NCBI GenBank assembly: GCA_044220875.1
Contig: JBGAQH010000002.1
Span: forward strand, 496,001 to 560,000
Direction of reading: 5' to 3'
Length of the DNA: 64,000 bases
DNA from: JAEUIT01 sp044220875
GTDB taxonomy: Bacteria; Planctomycetota; Phycisphaerae; Phycisphaerales; SM1A02
Shown: in pieces, positions 17,056-25,041 of the stretch
Position numbering within the stretch: position 1 is the stretch's first letter
Layout: every line of letters starts with the position of its first letter
Made by a program: the position numbers and the translations under genes
Notes under the pieces: model-generated
The model's database searches: none
Seen by the model: only the letters and a program-made list of their open reading frames with translations
Told to the model about the DNA's origin: nothing

Positions 17056-17597
17056 CAGCGGACCTCCTCGGCGGCGCCGGCGACGGATGCCGGAGCCGGC
17101 GCGTTCGCCGGTGCGGCGCCTTCACCGTCGGAATCGTCGGGATCGGTTGCGGAAGCGATAGGCTCAAGCGTGAGTCGAAGGAGCAGTTCGTCAGCGCTCC
17201 CCTGCCGCTCGAGCGTGAACTCGCGCACGAGGATGCCGTTGGCCCTGTCGATCTCCTGCATCGCCGTGGCGACGTCAGCGAAGGAGCCGCGCAGTTCGAC
17301 GTGAAGCATGCCGTTCCCGTCGCGCGTGGCGTGGGCGAAGATCGGGGCGTCGAGGATCGGCTTGAGGGCGTCGATCTCGGCGCGGAGGCGATCTCGCTCG
17401 GCCATGAGCTTCTCGGCCGCGCTGCTCACGCCGCGCAGCGTGCGGGTCACGTTCTCGAAGGAGGTCCGTTCGGCGTCGAGGCGCTCGGCCTCGCTGAGCG
17501 CCGGCCGCACGAACCAGAATCCGACGACCGCGATGGCGGCGATTGCGCAGCCCATCGGGATCCATGGGGACGATCGGATGGTGCGGAGCTCACTCAT
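17055..17597 (-). CDS. pilO: PilO-like inner-membrane alignment protein
   Basis: The 180-residue bitopic protein has a short cytoplasmic start, a membrane helix at about 14-32 (WIPMGCAIAAIAVVGFWFV), a coiled coil (about 35-80) and a ferredoxin-like beta domain with HVELRGSFADVATAMQEIDR, which resembles the PilO/GspM pattern. The C terminus is low-complexity Ala/Pro. PilO pairs with PilN in the periplasm. The gene overlaps pilN-like by 8 bases and the next gene by 1, showing tight coupling. The symbol rests on topology, fold pattern and order. Confidence 0.72.
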   Translation of the reverse strand: MSELRTIRSSPWIPMGCAIAAIAVVGFWFVRPALSEAERLDAERTSFENVTRTLRGVSSAAEKLMAERDRLRAEIDALKPILDAPIFAHATRDGNGMLHVELRGSFADVATAMQEIDRANGILVREFTLERQGSADELLLRLTLEPIASATDPDDSDGEGAAPANAPAPASVAGAAEEVR

Positions 17598-18186
17598 CGT
17601 GCTTTCCCCCTTCCGCGTTCACGTCCGCGTCGCCCTGGACGACGGAGAACATGCGGTCCGAAGGCAGTTCGAAGCGAATGACGTAGGGGACATCCCCCGC
17701 CGAGGCGTCCGCGGCTGCGACCCGCTCGAAGGGCTTGGTCGCGGCAAGCGCCGTGACGAAGAGTCGCGCGCCGTCGGCACCGCCCAATGCGACCACCTCG
17801 CCGCGGAGTCCCGAGCCGCCGTCGATGAGATGGACGCGCTGAAGCCGATTCCGGTCGGGCAGCGCATCGGTGATCGCCCCGAGCATCGAGGAGAGCGGCA
17901 GCTCCCCCTGGCTGCGCCGAAGGGTGTTGGCAATCGACGCCAGCGAGGTGACCTCGGCCTCGAGCCTGCGGCGATGCTCGTCGCGGGCCTGCGAGGACTC
18001 CGCCTGGCGCTCCGCGGCATCGCGGGCATCGAGGGCCTCGAGTCTGCCCGCCTCCGCCGCCGCCGCCGCGGCCGCCGCCACGAAGGTCAGCGCCAGCGCC
18101 GTGCGGCAGGAGCTCGACAAGGCCTTCGCCCGGTCCACGCGCTCCCGAAGGTCCGCCGGAAGGAGATTGACGGTGTCGGTGTTCAT
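17590..18186 (-). CDS. pilN: PilN-like inner-membrane protein
   Basis: The 198-residue protein starts MNTDTVNLLPADLRERV, which has the PilN signature NLLP near the N terminus (the part that binds PilM). A membrane helix (about 28-45, Ala-rich), a coiled coil (about 48-90) and a PilN-type periplasmic domain follow. The start at 18186 was chosen for this signature; an open frame extends upstream but shadows pilM. It overlaps the pilM-like gene upstream by 4 bases and the pilO-like gene downstream by 8. Together these form the inner-membrane platform of a type IV pilus or type II secretion system. Confidence 0.78.
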   Translation of the reverse strand: MNTDTVNLLPADLRERVDRAKALSSSCRTALALTFVAAAAAAAAEAGRLEALDARDAAERQAESSQARDEHRRRLEAEVTSLASIANTLRRSQGELPLSSMLGAITDALPDRNRLQRVHLIDGGSGLRGEVVALGGADGARLFVTALAATKPFERVAAADASAGDVPYVIRFELPSDRMFSVVQGDADVNAEGGKHDE

Positions 18187-19193
18187 GCTGCCTCCTGGCG
18201 ATCCGCCTCGCGGGCGTGGGTCGGGATGACGTCCCTGGCCGAGACGGCGCCATCGCGGCGGGCCTCGGCACTCAGCGGACGGAAGGATGCGCCGAGGGCG
18301 CCGGCCCACGCCGCCGCTCCGCCGTGGTCGATGGCGTGCACGCCGATCTGGGCGTATGCGGCGGCGAGCGTTCCGACCTCGTCGTCGCGCCGCACCGGCA
18401 CGCCGATCGACCGCTCGATGTCCTGGGCGAGGTCGATGTCGTAGGCGTCGGTGCCGGCAAGCCGGACGTCGCTCGGGTCGCACGCGCCGTAGCGCTCCTG
18501 GCCCTCGTGGTAGCAGGCGAAGATCGCGTGCACGACGTCCGAGCGGCGCGTCGCGTAGGTGCTGTGCAGGATCGACTGCCCCTGCACGAGGAGCGCCGTA
18601 CAGCCCTCGGCGTAGAGGTCGACGGCCAGTCGCACGCGGGCCCGATCGCTTGCCCGGCGCGAGGTTCGGTTGCAGGTGCGCGTGATCGCGGCGAAGCTCG
18701 GTTCGACGGCCTCGGGCATGTAGCCGATGTCGATGAGCGGCTGCACGAGTCGCTCGACCGCCGTGCGATCGGCGACGACCGCGGCGATTTCGCAGCGATC
18801 GTGCTCGAGGGCGCCGAGCCGGATGAAGTCGCACTGCGGCCGCTCAATTCCGAAGCGGACGGGAAGTGTCCGGCGGATGTCGTCGAGGATCGCCTCGTCA
18901 CTCCCCTCCGGCACGGTCAGCGTCTCGGCGCGGACCGCGCTGACGGGCACGACCACCACGCAATGGCGGCCGCGGAAGTCGCCGCCATGCAGCGCGGCCC
19001 TGATCTGCTCGATGGATCGCTCGGGCTTCTCGGCGTCGTAGGCCACGCACGCCGAGGCAACCACGTGGGCTCGCTTCTGGCTGGCGACCTGCACCATTCG
19101 GACGAAGCCGTCACGGTACTCAATGCCGATCGGTCCGCAGCGCGGCCCGAAGGCGTGGCGGATTCGCGACGCAAACCACTGTGCATGTCGCAT
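18183..19193 (-). CDS. pilM: PilM-like actin-fold ATPase of the pilus platform
   Basis: The 336-residue cytoplasmic protein shows the PilM/FtsA-like arrangement: IGIEYRDGFVRMVQVA at the start (phosphate-1-like), a domain with VVVPVSAVRAETLTVPEG, DDIRRTLPVRFG, a phosphate-2-like VRLAVDLYAEGCTALLVQG, and a C-terminal adenosine-type DVRLAGTDAY and AYAQIGVHAI. It would bind the PilN N terminus. It heads the tightly packed pilMNO run, with about 190 bases upstream before the next gene, where the promoter probably lies. PilM is normally about 350 residues, so the length fits. Confidence 0.78.
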   Translation of the reverse strand: MRHAQWFASRIRHAFGPRCGPIGIEYRDGFVRMVQVASQKRAHVVASACVAYDAEKPERSIEQIRAALHGGDFRGRHCVVVVPVSAVRAETLTVPEGSDEAILDDIRRTLPVRFGIERPQCDFIRLGALEHDRCEIAAVVADRTAVERLVQPLIDIGYMPEAVEPSFAAITRTCNRTSRRASDRARVRLAVDLYAEGCTALLVQGQSILHSTYATRRSDVVHAIFACYHEGQERYGACDPSDVRLAGTDAYDIDLAQDIERSIGVPVRRDDEVGTLAAAYAQIGVHAIDHGGAAAWAGALGASFRPLSAEARRDGAVSARDVIPTHAREADRQEAA

Positions 19194-19335
19194 GACGAAG
19201 TCGCTCCGAGTTTTCGGATGGTGACCAACGCGGGCTCGCGGTCACGGACTCGACGTCCGGGCGGCCCTTGGCTCCATCGGCTCTCGGACGCTTCGGATTC
19301 GGCCCAACTCGCCAATCGGGAGGGCACCAAACGAA

Positions 19336-19362
19336 CAGCGCGTCCCGATGGCGGACGCGCTG
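19336..19362 (-). terminator. Hairpin terminator after the GspH-like gene
   Basis: A perfect 10-bp stem (CAGCGCGTCC with GGACGCGCTG) and 7-base loop lies 23 bases beyond the stop of the pseudopilin gene at 19385. On the minus strand it is followed by TTCGTTTGG. It separates that gene from the pilM promoter region. Confidence 0.65.
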
Positions 19363-19384
19363 GACAGGGACTTGTTTCCGCGGC

Positions 19385-20023
19385 TCAGCCGGCGGGGGTG
19401 AGCGAGCCGGACTCGAGCGTCGGCGCCTCGTTGGTGATGTCCGCGAGCGAGACCTTGCCGGTCACGCCGTCGATGGTCACGCGATAGACGCTGCTCCCGC
19501 CGCGCAGGACGATCTCGCCGCCGGACCCGGGCTGCCCGGAGCTGGTCACCGTGCCGCCGAGTTCGTCGTAGGTGACGAACGAGGCGCCGCCGTCGAGCTC
19601 GACCGAGGCGACGAAGGTGCCGCCGAATCGCCCGTCAGCCTTCAGATTCACGATGAAGCGACCGTCCTGACCGGCGTTGGCCAGCGGGTCGCTGACGTAC
19701 CGCGCAGTGTCGGGGTCGAATTGGAGGCCGAGTTCGCTCTCCCGCAGCTTCACGATCGCCCAGCCAAGGTACTGGCCGTCGGCGTCGGGGTCGGGCAGGA
19801 AGACGAGTCGCCGGTGCTCCTGGTTGGCCAGGGCATCGGACTGCGCGAACATCAGGTCCGCCGCAAGCCGCCGCACGGCGCCTTGGGTGTCGAAGTCGCC
19901 GCGCTCGCCGAGAATCGGCACGAGCAGCGCGCCGGCAAGTCCGAGCACCGCCACCACGATGAGGAGTTCGACGAGGGTGTACCCCCGCTTCAGCAGCCTC
20001 CGCGCGTTCATGAGCCTTGGCAT
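19385..20023 (-). CDS. GspH/FimT-like minor pseudopilin
   Basis: The 212-residue protein has a basic leader ending KRG, then YTLVELLIVVAVLGLAGALL: the prepilin cleavage site with Glu5. After the helix come a short amphipathic stretch with ADLMFAQSDALANQEHR, typical of GspH (LRxAxNxAxxx...), and a beta-rich head. The start at 20023 has GGAGAAGGAC just upstream. A hairpin follows the stop. It would sit at the tip of a pseudopilus assembled by the PilMNO/secretin platform encoded next to it. Confidence 0.82.
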   Translation of the reverse strand: MPRLMNARRLLKRGYTLVELLIVVAVLGLAGALLVPILGERGDFDTQGAVRRLAADLMFAQSDALANQEHRRLVFLPDPDADGQYLGWAIVKLRESELGLQFDPDTARYVSDPLANAGQDGRFIVNLKADGRFGGTFVASVELDGGASFVTYDELGGTVTSSGQPGSGGEIVLRGGSSVYRVTIDGVTGKVSLADITNEAPTLESGSLTPAG

Positions 20024-20083
20024 GTCCTTCTCCTCGCCTCCGACATCCGTTCCGGACCGCTTGGCACGGGGCCGCGGCGTCGA

Positions 20084-20521
20084 TCACTGCTTCGGCGCGG
20101 CGACCGGTGCCGCTGAGGGCGTCACCGTCGCATTCGCCGGCTCGGCCTTGGCGGCGGTCGCCGCGGCCGCCTTCGCGGCGGCCTCGTCCATGATCTTCTT
20201 CAGGTCGCCGAAGTTGGCGACGTTCACCTTCATCTTGCCGCTGGTGAGGGCTTGCTCGAGCTGGCGGAAGTCATCGCGGAGGCCGCGGACCTCGGTGATG
20301 GTGCGCTCTCGCTGGGCAGCCGCGTTGGGCACGCCGCCGACATGTTCCTGGTCCTCAACCTGCAGAGCGATCGGCGCCGCATCGGCGCGCGACGGTCCGC
20401 TGCTGATGTTGGTCCACACCATCGCCGCGAGGAGCACGGCATTCACGGTGAGAATGCCGTTGAGGTACTGCTGCGAGCGACGCATGCGACGAAGATTGGA
20501 CGAACTGGACGATTGGGACAT
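20084..20521 (-). CDS. Small bitopic membrane protein, function unknown
   Basis: The 145-residue protein has a Ser-rich start, a basic patch (RRMRRSQQ), a membrane helix at about 21-37 (NGILTVNAVLLAAMVW), a short coiled coil (TEVRGLRDDFRQLEQALTSGKM) and an Ala/Pro-rich end. I do not recognise a family. It lies between the GspG and GspH-like genes on the same strand with 60 bases to the latter, so it is probably part of the same system; a role anchoring or sensing assembly is possible but unproved. Confidence 0.6.
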   Translation of the reverse strand: MSQSSSSSNLRRMRRSQQYLNGILTVNAVLLAAMVWTNISSGPSRADAAPIALQVEDQEHVGGVPNAAAQRERTITEVRGLRDDFRQLEQALTSGKMKVNVANFGDLKKIMDEAAAKAAAATAAKAEPANATVTPSAAPVAAPKQ

Positions 20522-20595
20522 GGGGTAAGGTGCCTCCGCTGTGCGTAGCTTCGGCCGTTGTTCGCCGCCGAATCAGACAAACTCGCCAAAAGCGA

Positions 20596-20622
20596 CCGCC
20601 GCGGGGGATGTCCCCGCGGCGG
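20596..20622 (-). terminator. Hairpin terminator after gspG
   Basis: An 11-bp perfect stem (CCGCCGCGGGG with CCCCGCGGCGG) with loop GATGT lies 63 bases past the GspG stop. On the minus strand the flank reads TCGCTTTTGGCGAG, a short U-tract. Confidence 0.72.
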
Positions 20623-20684
20623 CCGGTGAATCATGCTGGCTCAGATGAGCCCCGAGAGAATCTGGAGCTCAGCCTCTCCGTCGA

Positions 20685-21116
20685 TCACCAATCGGCGGGA
20701 TCGACGGGGTTGCCGTCCGGGCCGTTCGGCAGCGCCGGACCGTTGGTGGCGTCATAGGCGACGCGAAGAGTCGTGCCGTCCCAGTCCCAGGTCCAGAAGG
20801 CGTTGGGCAGGTTCGGGACGCTCTGCAGGTACTGGAACCCGCCGTTGTTGTCGTCCGGCGTGGTCAGAAGCGTGAGCAGAGCAGCGGCATCCGAGGCGCC
20901 GGTGAGGTTGCCCGAGCCGTTCTTGACTCGGTAGAGCTCAATCTGGCTGCGGATGGTCTGGAGCTGGCTCTTGACCGCCGACACCTGGGCGTCCTGCGAC
21001 GCGTTGGTGAACTGCGGAATGACGATCGCGGCGAGGATGCCGAGAATCACCACGACGATCAGGATTTCGATGAGCGTGAAGCCTCGCTGACGACGTGCAT
21101 TCGTTCGGAGATGCAT
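20685..21116 (-). CDS. gspG: Major pseudopilin GspG
   Basis: The 143-residue protein starts MHLRTNARRQRG, then FTLIEILIVVVILGILAAI with IPQF and the GspG-type stretch QVSAVKSQLQTIRSQIELYRVKNG. The C-terminal half is the shortened GspG head with TTPDDNNGGFQYL and WTWDWDGTTLRVAY. Prepilin peptidase would cut after Gly12; the mature pilin forms the pseudopilus fibre. Two ATGs lie 6 bases apart at 21122 and 21116; AAGGAGG is too close to the first and ideally spaced for the second, so 21116 is chosen. A hairpin after the stop makes it a strong separately terminated unit, as expected for the major subunit. Confidence 0.9.
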   Translation of the reverse strand: MHLRTNARRQRGFTLIEILIVVVILGILAAIVIPQFTNASQDAQVSAVKSQLQTIRSQIELYRVKNGSGNLTGASDAAALLTLLTTPDDNNGGFQYLQSVPNLPNAFWTWDWDGTTLRVAYDATNGPALPNGPDGNPVDPADW

Positions 21117-21405
21117 GCGCATCCCTCCTTCGTTGACACGGGGCCCTCGCCTGGCGGCCTTCCCGGGGCTCGACGGTCGGTTCCCCTTAACTCCGTACGC
21201 GCAATCCACCGCGGATGGCGCTCTCCCAGTTCGGATTCGCTTCAACGCGATCGAACGGAACAGCGTCAGCATCGGAAATCAACGCGAAGGAGTTGACGTG
21301 CAGGCACATGCATCGGTGTCCGCTGACGTCATAGACGTCACCGCCTGCCGTAGCCGGTACGGTCGCCGCGCGTTACGGGCCGTTCGGCGCGGAGCGACCG
21401 GGCGA

Positions 21406-21687
21406 TCAGGCCGCGAGTCGAGCCTCGAGCCGCACGCGAACTCGGAAGCCCTCGCCGCTCGGTTCGCAGAACTCGACGACGCCGCGCCGGGCGATGCAGC
21501 CGTGCGACTGGAAGCCGACGCAGACGATCATGCCGACGCGAAGCGGCTCGCAGGCATCCGCCTCGAGCCAGTCGCCGACCATGGAAACCGCCACGAGCTC
21601 GTGGATACGACCCCAGTCATCGCCAAAGAGGCCAAACGCGGTGGCGACGCCGTCAAGGCGGGTCGGGTGCGGACGGCCGTGGGACAT
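21406..21687 (-). CDS. Small beta-barrel protein, possible PilZ domain
   Basis: The 93-residue protein contains a beta pattern resembling the PilZ barrel: HELVAVSMVGDWLEADACEPLRVG, then VGFQS, RRGVVEF and GFRVRVRLE. The usual RxxxR and D/NxSxxG c-di-GMP contacts are not clearly present, so c-di-GMP binding is doubtful. The start at 21687 follows GGAGATCC; the open frame extends to 21783. It sits upstream of gspG on the same strand, separated by about 290 bases, in which I see no other gene. If PilZ-like, it fits the HD-GYP enzyme at the other end of the cluster. Confidence 0.5.
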   Translation of the reverse strand: MSHGRPHPTRLDGVATAFGLFGDDWGRIHELVAVSMVGDWLEADACEPLRVGMIVCVGFQSHGCIARRGVVEFCEPSGEGFRVRVRLEARLAA

Positions 21688-21927
21688 GGGGCGGATCTCC
21701 GATGGAGCTGGCGCGCTGCGGGCTGTCTGGCGCAGCCCATCCGCGCGTGTTCTCGGCCAAACGGACCTGCCACTTGAGGTCACGACCCATTCGACCGAGA
21801 GAACCCATAGAGATTCACCTCCCGCCTCCTGTGGCTACCATGCCGAACCTCCGTCACGGTTCGACGGAACGCGGCCGCCCACGGCGTTCGCCGCGCCTCG
21901 GCCTCTCGGAATCGGCGACTCCACGAC

Positions 21928-22602
21928 ATGCTCCGGGTCCACGCCTTCGAAGCACTCCGCCCCGCCGGCAGCCGCGCCGCCCTTGTGTCATGTCCGGCCC
22001 ATGACGCCGCGAGCCGCGGTTCCTCCGGCGGTTCGCACGGAAGCGCCTGCTGCTGCACGCCCGCCGCCGACTCCTATCGAACGGTGCTCGAGGCCACGAC
22101 GCCCGACGAGGCCCGACGCACGATCGAGCGGCTCTTCGCGGCTGGTGCGCTCGTGCCCGACCCCGAGCCGCGGATGTACGTCTACCGCATCGCCCGCGAT
22201 GGTCGACGACAGGTCGGCCTCGTGGCGTCGGTGGAGCGAGCGACGCTCGACGTGAAGGCCGAGCCGGTGGAGGCGCCCACATGGGCCGAGCCCGCAACGG
22301 CGCTCTTTGACGATCCCTCGGGCGAGGTCATGAGCCTTGCTGCCGAGGACATGAACGAGCGGCCGATCTTTCACTTCAACGCCGGCGACGGCACCACCCA
22401 CAGCGGCTGGCTCGCCCGATCGCCGGCCCGGTATGAGGCGGCGTTCGCGGCGCTCACCGGCCGGGCCACGCTCGTGCGGCCTGGGGCATGCGCCGGATGC
22501 GATTGCATGCTGACGCTGCTCCTCGAGCGCGACGGCGCACTCGACCCGCTGCCCGCGCCGCGCTGCGGCCTCTTCGTCCAACGGTCGGCGCTCTGCTCGT
22601 GA
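21928..22602 (+). CDS. Short DUF1015-family protein (SerK/SbnI-like) upstream of serA
   Basis: This 224-residue protein keeps several DUF1015 landmarks: FEALRP near the start, a CPAHDAAS segment where the family has APPYDVVS, TPDEARRTIERLFAAGALVPDPEPRMYVYRI, and RRQVGLVASV. The family includes ADP/ATP-dependent free-serine kinases (archaeal SerK and staphylococcal SbnI) and is normally about 400 residues; this copy is only about half that and has a Cys-rich piece (SACCCTP) near residue 45. It lies 49 bases upstream of serA and in the same direction as serA and serC. A role in serine metabolism or its regulation is therefore likely; kinase activity is uncertain. Confidence 0.65.
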   Translation: MLRVHAFEALRPAGSRAALVSCPAHDAASRGSSGGSHGSACCCTPAADSYRTVLEATTPDEARRTIERLFAAGALVPDPEPRMYVYRIARDGRRQVGLVASVERATLDVKAEPVEAPTWAEPATALFDDPSGEVMSLAAEDMNERPIFHFNAGDGTTHSGWLARSPARYEAAFAALTGRATLVRPGACAGCDCMLTLLLERDGALDPLPAPRCGLFVQRSALCS

Positions 22603-22651
22603 GCGCCCTCTCTTCCCCGCTCTCGTCCGCCGCCCGAAAGGCCCGTCGCGC

Positions 22652-23857
22652 ATGAAGATCCTGGTCGCCGATCGCTTCGACAGCTTCGCCCTCGAGGCCC
22701 TGAAGCAACTCGGCGATGTCGAGGTTCGGGCCGACGTCACCGCCGACGAGCTTCCCGCGGCCATCGCCGAGGTGCGCCCCGCGGTGCTGCTGGTCCGCGG
22801 CACCCGCGTGCACGCGAAGGCCCTCGGAGTCAGCGATCGACTTGCCTTGGTGGTTCGGGCCGGTCCGAGCGCCGACTCGGTGGACGTCGCCGAGGCGAGT
22901 CGCCGCGGCATCTTCGTGGCCAGTACGCCGGGCAAGAACGCGATCGCGGTGGCCGAGCTCGTCTGGGGCCACATTCTCGCCTGCGATCGGCGCCTTCCGG
23001 AACAGATCGCCGACCTGCGGGCCGGCACGTGGAATCGCGCCGAGTACGCCAAGGCCAACGGCCTCTGGGGCAAGACGCTCGGCATCGTCGGCTTCGGGCA
23101 GGTCGGCCGCGAGGTCGCCGCGCGGGGCAAGGCCTTCGGCATGCGCGTGGTCGCCTGGAGCCGGACCCTCACCGAGGAGTCGGCCGACCGGGCCGGGGTC
23201 GACTACGTCGCGAACATCGTGAACGTCGCGCGGCTGGCCGACGTCGCGAGCGTTTCGGTGGCCTCGACGCCGGAGACGCAGGGACTCATCGGCGAGAAGT
23301 TCTTCAACGCGATGCGCGCCGGCGCCACCTTCGTGAACACGAGCCGAGTCGGCGTCGTCGACGAGCGGGCGCTGGCAAAGGCAATCGGCGAGAAGCAGCT
23401 GCGCTGCGGCCTCGACGTCTTCACCCAGGAGCCGACCGGGGGCACGGGCACCATCGCCAACGAGCTTCTCAAGTTCCCCTCGGTCTACGGCTCGCATCAC
23501 GTCGGCGCCCACACCGAGCAGGCCCAGCGGGCCACCGCAACCGACGCGATCCGCGTGATCAAGACCTGGGCGGAGACGGGGCAGGTCCCCAACTGCGTGA
23601 ACCGCGCGGCCGCGACGCCCGCGACGGCGATGCTCACCGTCCGCCACCTCAACAAGCCCGGCGTGCTCGCCCACATCTTCTACACGCTGGGCCAGGCCCA
23701 GATCAACGTCGAGGAGATGGACAACCTCGTCTACGACGGCGGCGAGGCGGCGTGCGCCCGGATTCAGCTCTCGCGGCTTCCGAGCGAAGAGCACATCGTC
23801 ACGATCCGCAAGAATCCCAACGTGCTGGGAACGTCGCTCTCGCTCATCAAGCGCTAG
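22652..23857 (+). CDS. serA: D-3-phosphoglycerate dehydrogenase
   Basis: This enzyme oxidises 3-phosphoglycerate to 3-phosphohydroxypyruvate, the first step of serine synthesis. The 401-residue protein has an N-terminal substrate domain, an NAD-binding Rossmann domain (about 105-295) with GIVGFGQVG, the catalytic Arg in NTSRVGVVDE, a catalytic Glu region, His in GSHHVGAHTEQAQ, and a C-terminal ACT-like domain (about 325-401) with MLTVRHLNKPGVLAHIF that usually binds serine for feedback control. Start ATG at 22652 with CCGAAAGGC upstream. It is followed at 33 bases by serC, so the cluster makes phosphoserine. Confidence 0.9.
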   Translation: MKILVADRFDSFALEALKQLGDVEVRADVTADELPAAIAEVRPAVLLVRGTRVHAKALGVSDRLALVVRAGPSADSVDVAEASRRGIFVASTPGKNAIAVAELVWGHILACDRRLPEQIADLRAGTWNRAEYAKANGLWGKTLGIVGFGQVGREVAARGKAFGMRVVAWSRTLTEESADRAGVDYVANIVNVARLADVASVSVASTPETQGLIGEKFFNAMRAGATFVNTSRVGVVDERALAKAIGEKQLRCGLDVFTQEPTGGTGTIANELLKFPSVYGSHHVGAHTEQAQRATATDAIRVIKTWAETGQVPNCVNRAAATPATAMLTVRHLNKPGVLAHIFYTLGQAQINVEEMDNLVYDGGEAACARIQLSRLPSEEHIVTIRKNPNVLGTSLSLIKR

Positions 23858-23890
23858 CGCCCGTCCCTTGGGTGCGGCCCGCTCCCGCGC

Positions 23891-24976
23891 ATGACACCGC
23901 GACGCTTCAACTTCTCGTCGGGTCCGGCCGTGCTGCCCGAGCCCGTGCTGCTCCAGCTCCGCGAGGAGCTCTGGTCGATCGACGGCACCGGCATCGGCAT
24001 CGCCGAACAGAGCCATCGCGGCCCGGTCTTCGATCGCGTGCTCGCGGACGCCACCGCGGCGGTGCGCGAGGTGGCCGGGCTGGGGAGCGAATGGGAGGTC
24101 CTCTTCCTGCAGGGCGGGGCAACGATGCACTTCGCCCTCATTCCGATGAACTTCCTCGGACCGGGAAAGACCGCGGCGTTCGCCGACACCGGCACCTGGA
24201 CCGCGAAGGCGATCAGCGAGGCGAAGCGATACGGCTCGGTCGCAGTCCTCTGGAGCGGGGCGTCACACCACTGGGATCGCGTGCCGCGGCGGGAGGACCT
24301 GCCGAGCCGCGAGCGGGCGAGCTACTTCCACTATTGCTCGAACAACACGATCGAGGGCACGCAATACGCCGCTCCGCCCGAGGTCTCGGCCCCGCTCGTC
24401 TGCGACGCGTCGAGCGACATCTTCAGCCGGCGCTACGACCTCGACCGCCATGCGCTTGTCTTCGCCGGGTCACAGAAGAACATCGGGACGAGCGGCAACG
24501 TGCTGGTGCTCGTTCGGCGCGACTTTCTCGCGACGGCGCGCGAGGATCTCTCGCCGATCCTCTCCTATCGCGATCACGCGGCGGCCGGCTCGCGCCTCAA
24601 CACGCCGAACACGCTCGGCATCCGCGCCCTCGGACTCTGCTGCCGCTGGATACTCGATCAGGGGGGCGTGGCGGCGATCGAAGCTCGAAACGAGGCCAAG
24701 GCCCAGTTGCTCTACCAGGAGATCGACCGGAGCCACGGCTTCTATCGCGGCTGCGCCCACACCGCCAGCCGCTCGAGGATGAACGTCACGTTCCGGCTTG
24801 CCGACGAGTCGCTCGAACGGGCGTTCGCGACCGAGGCGGCGCGATGCGACCTCGACGGCCTCGCCGGCCACCGCAGCTTCGGCGGCATCCGAGCGTCGAT
24901 CTACAACGCGATGCCGCACGCCGGATGCGAGGCGCTTGCGGCGTTCATGCGCGAGTTCATGCGAACCCGCGGATAG
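23891..24976 (+). CDS. serC: Phosphoserine aminotransferase
   Basis: This PLP enzyme converts 3-phosphohydroxypyruvate and glutamate to phosphoserine. The 361-residue protein shows the class-V features RRFNFSSGPAVLPEPVL at the start, FLQGGATMHFALIPMN, CSNNTIEGTQY, DASSDIFSR and the PLP lysine in VFAGSQKNIGTSG. The C terminus has GHRSFGGIRASIYNAMP. All expected residues are present and the length is standard. It ends 14 bases before a bidirectional terminator. The final phosphatase, SerB, is not in the window. Confidence 0.93.
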   Translation: MTPRRFNFSSGPAVLPEPVLLQLREELWSIDGTGIGIAEQSHRGPVFDRVLADATAAVREVAGLGSEWEVLFLQGGATMHFALIPMNFLGPGKTAAFADTGTWTAKAISEAKRYGSVAVLWSGASHHWDRVPRREDLPSRERASYFHYCSNNTIEGTQYAAPPEVSAPLVCDASSDIFSRRYDLDRHALVFAGSQKNIGTSGNVLVLVRRDFLATAREDLSPILSYRDHAAAGSRLNTPNTLGIRALGLCCRWILDQGGVAAIEARNEAKAQLLYQEIDRSHGFYRGCAHTASRSRMNVTFRLADESLERAFATEAARCDLDGLAGHRSFGGIRASIYNAMPHAGCEALAAFMREFMRTRG

Positions 24977-24989
24977 GGCCAACGAAAAA

Positions 24990-25016
24990 CCCCCCGCCGG
25001 CCGAGCCGACGGGGGG
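24990..25016. terminator. Bidirectional terminator between serC and the lectin-type gene
   Basis: CCCCCCGCCGGC and GCCGACGGGGGG form a 12-bp stem with one mismatch around a short CGA loop. On the minus strand it is followed by TTTTT, so it is strongest for the gene ending at 25042; on the plus strand it can also stop serC transcripts. Confidence 0.8.
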
Positions 25017-25041
25017 TGATGTTTGACAGAGCGTTCGTCCG

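Noticed and set aside
17590..18834. Long 414-codon version of the PilN-like gene
   Set aside because: The first 216 codons overlap pilM in another frame and are Arg-rich shadow. The NLLP signature and start at 18186 define the real gene.
22454..24130. Minus-strand ORF of 558 codons opposite serA
   Set aside because: The plus strand encodes SerA and part of SerC with all motifs; the minus product is low-complexity shadow sequence.
23029..25026. Plus-strand ORF of 665 codons in another frame across serA/serC
   Set aside because: Arg-rich frame-shifted shadow of the serA and serC frames, with no start signal.
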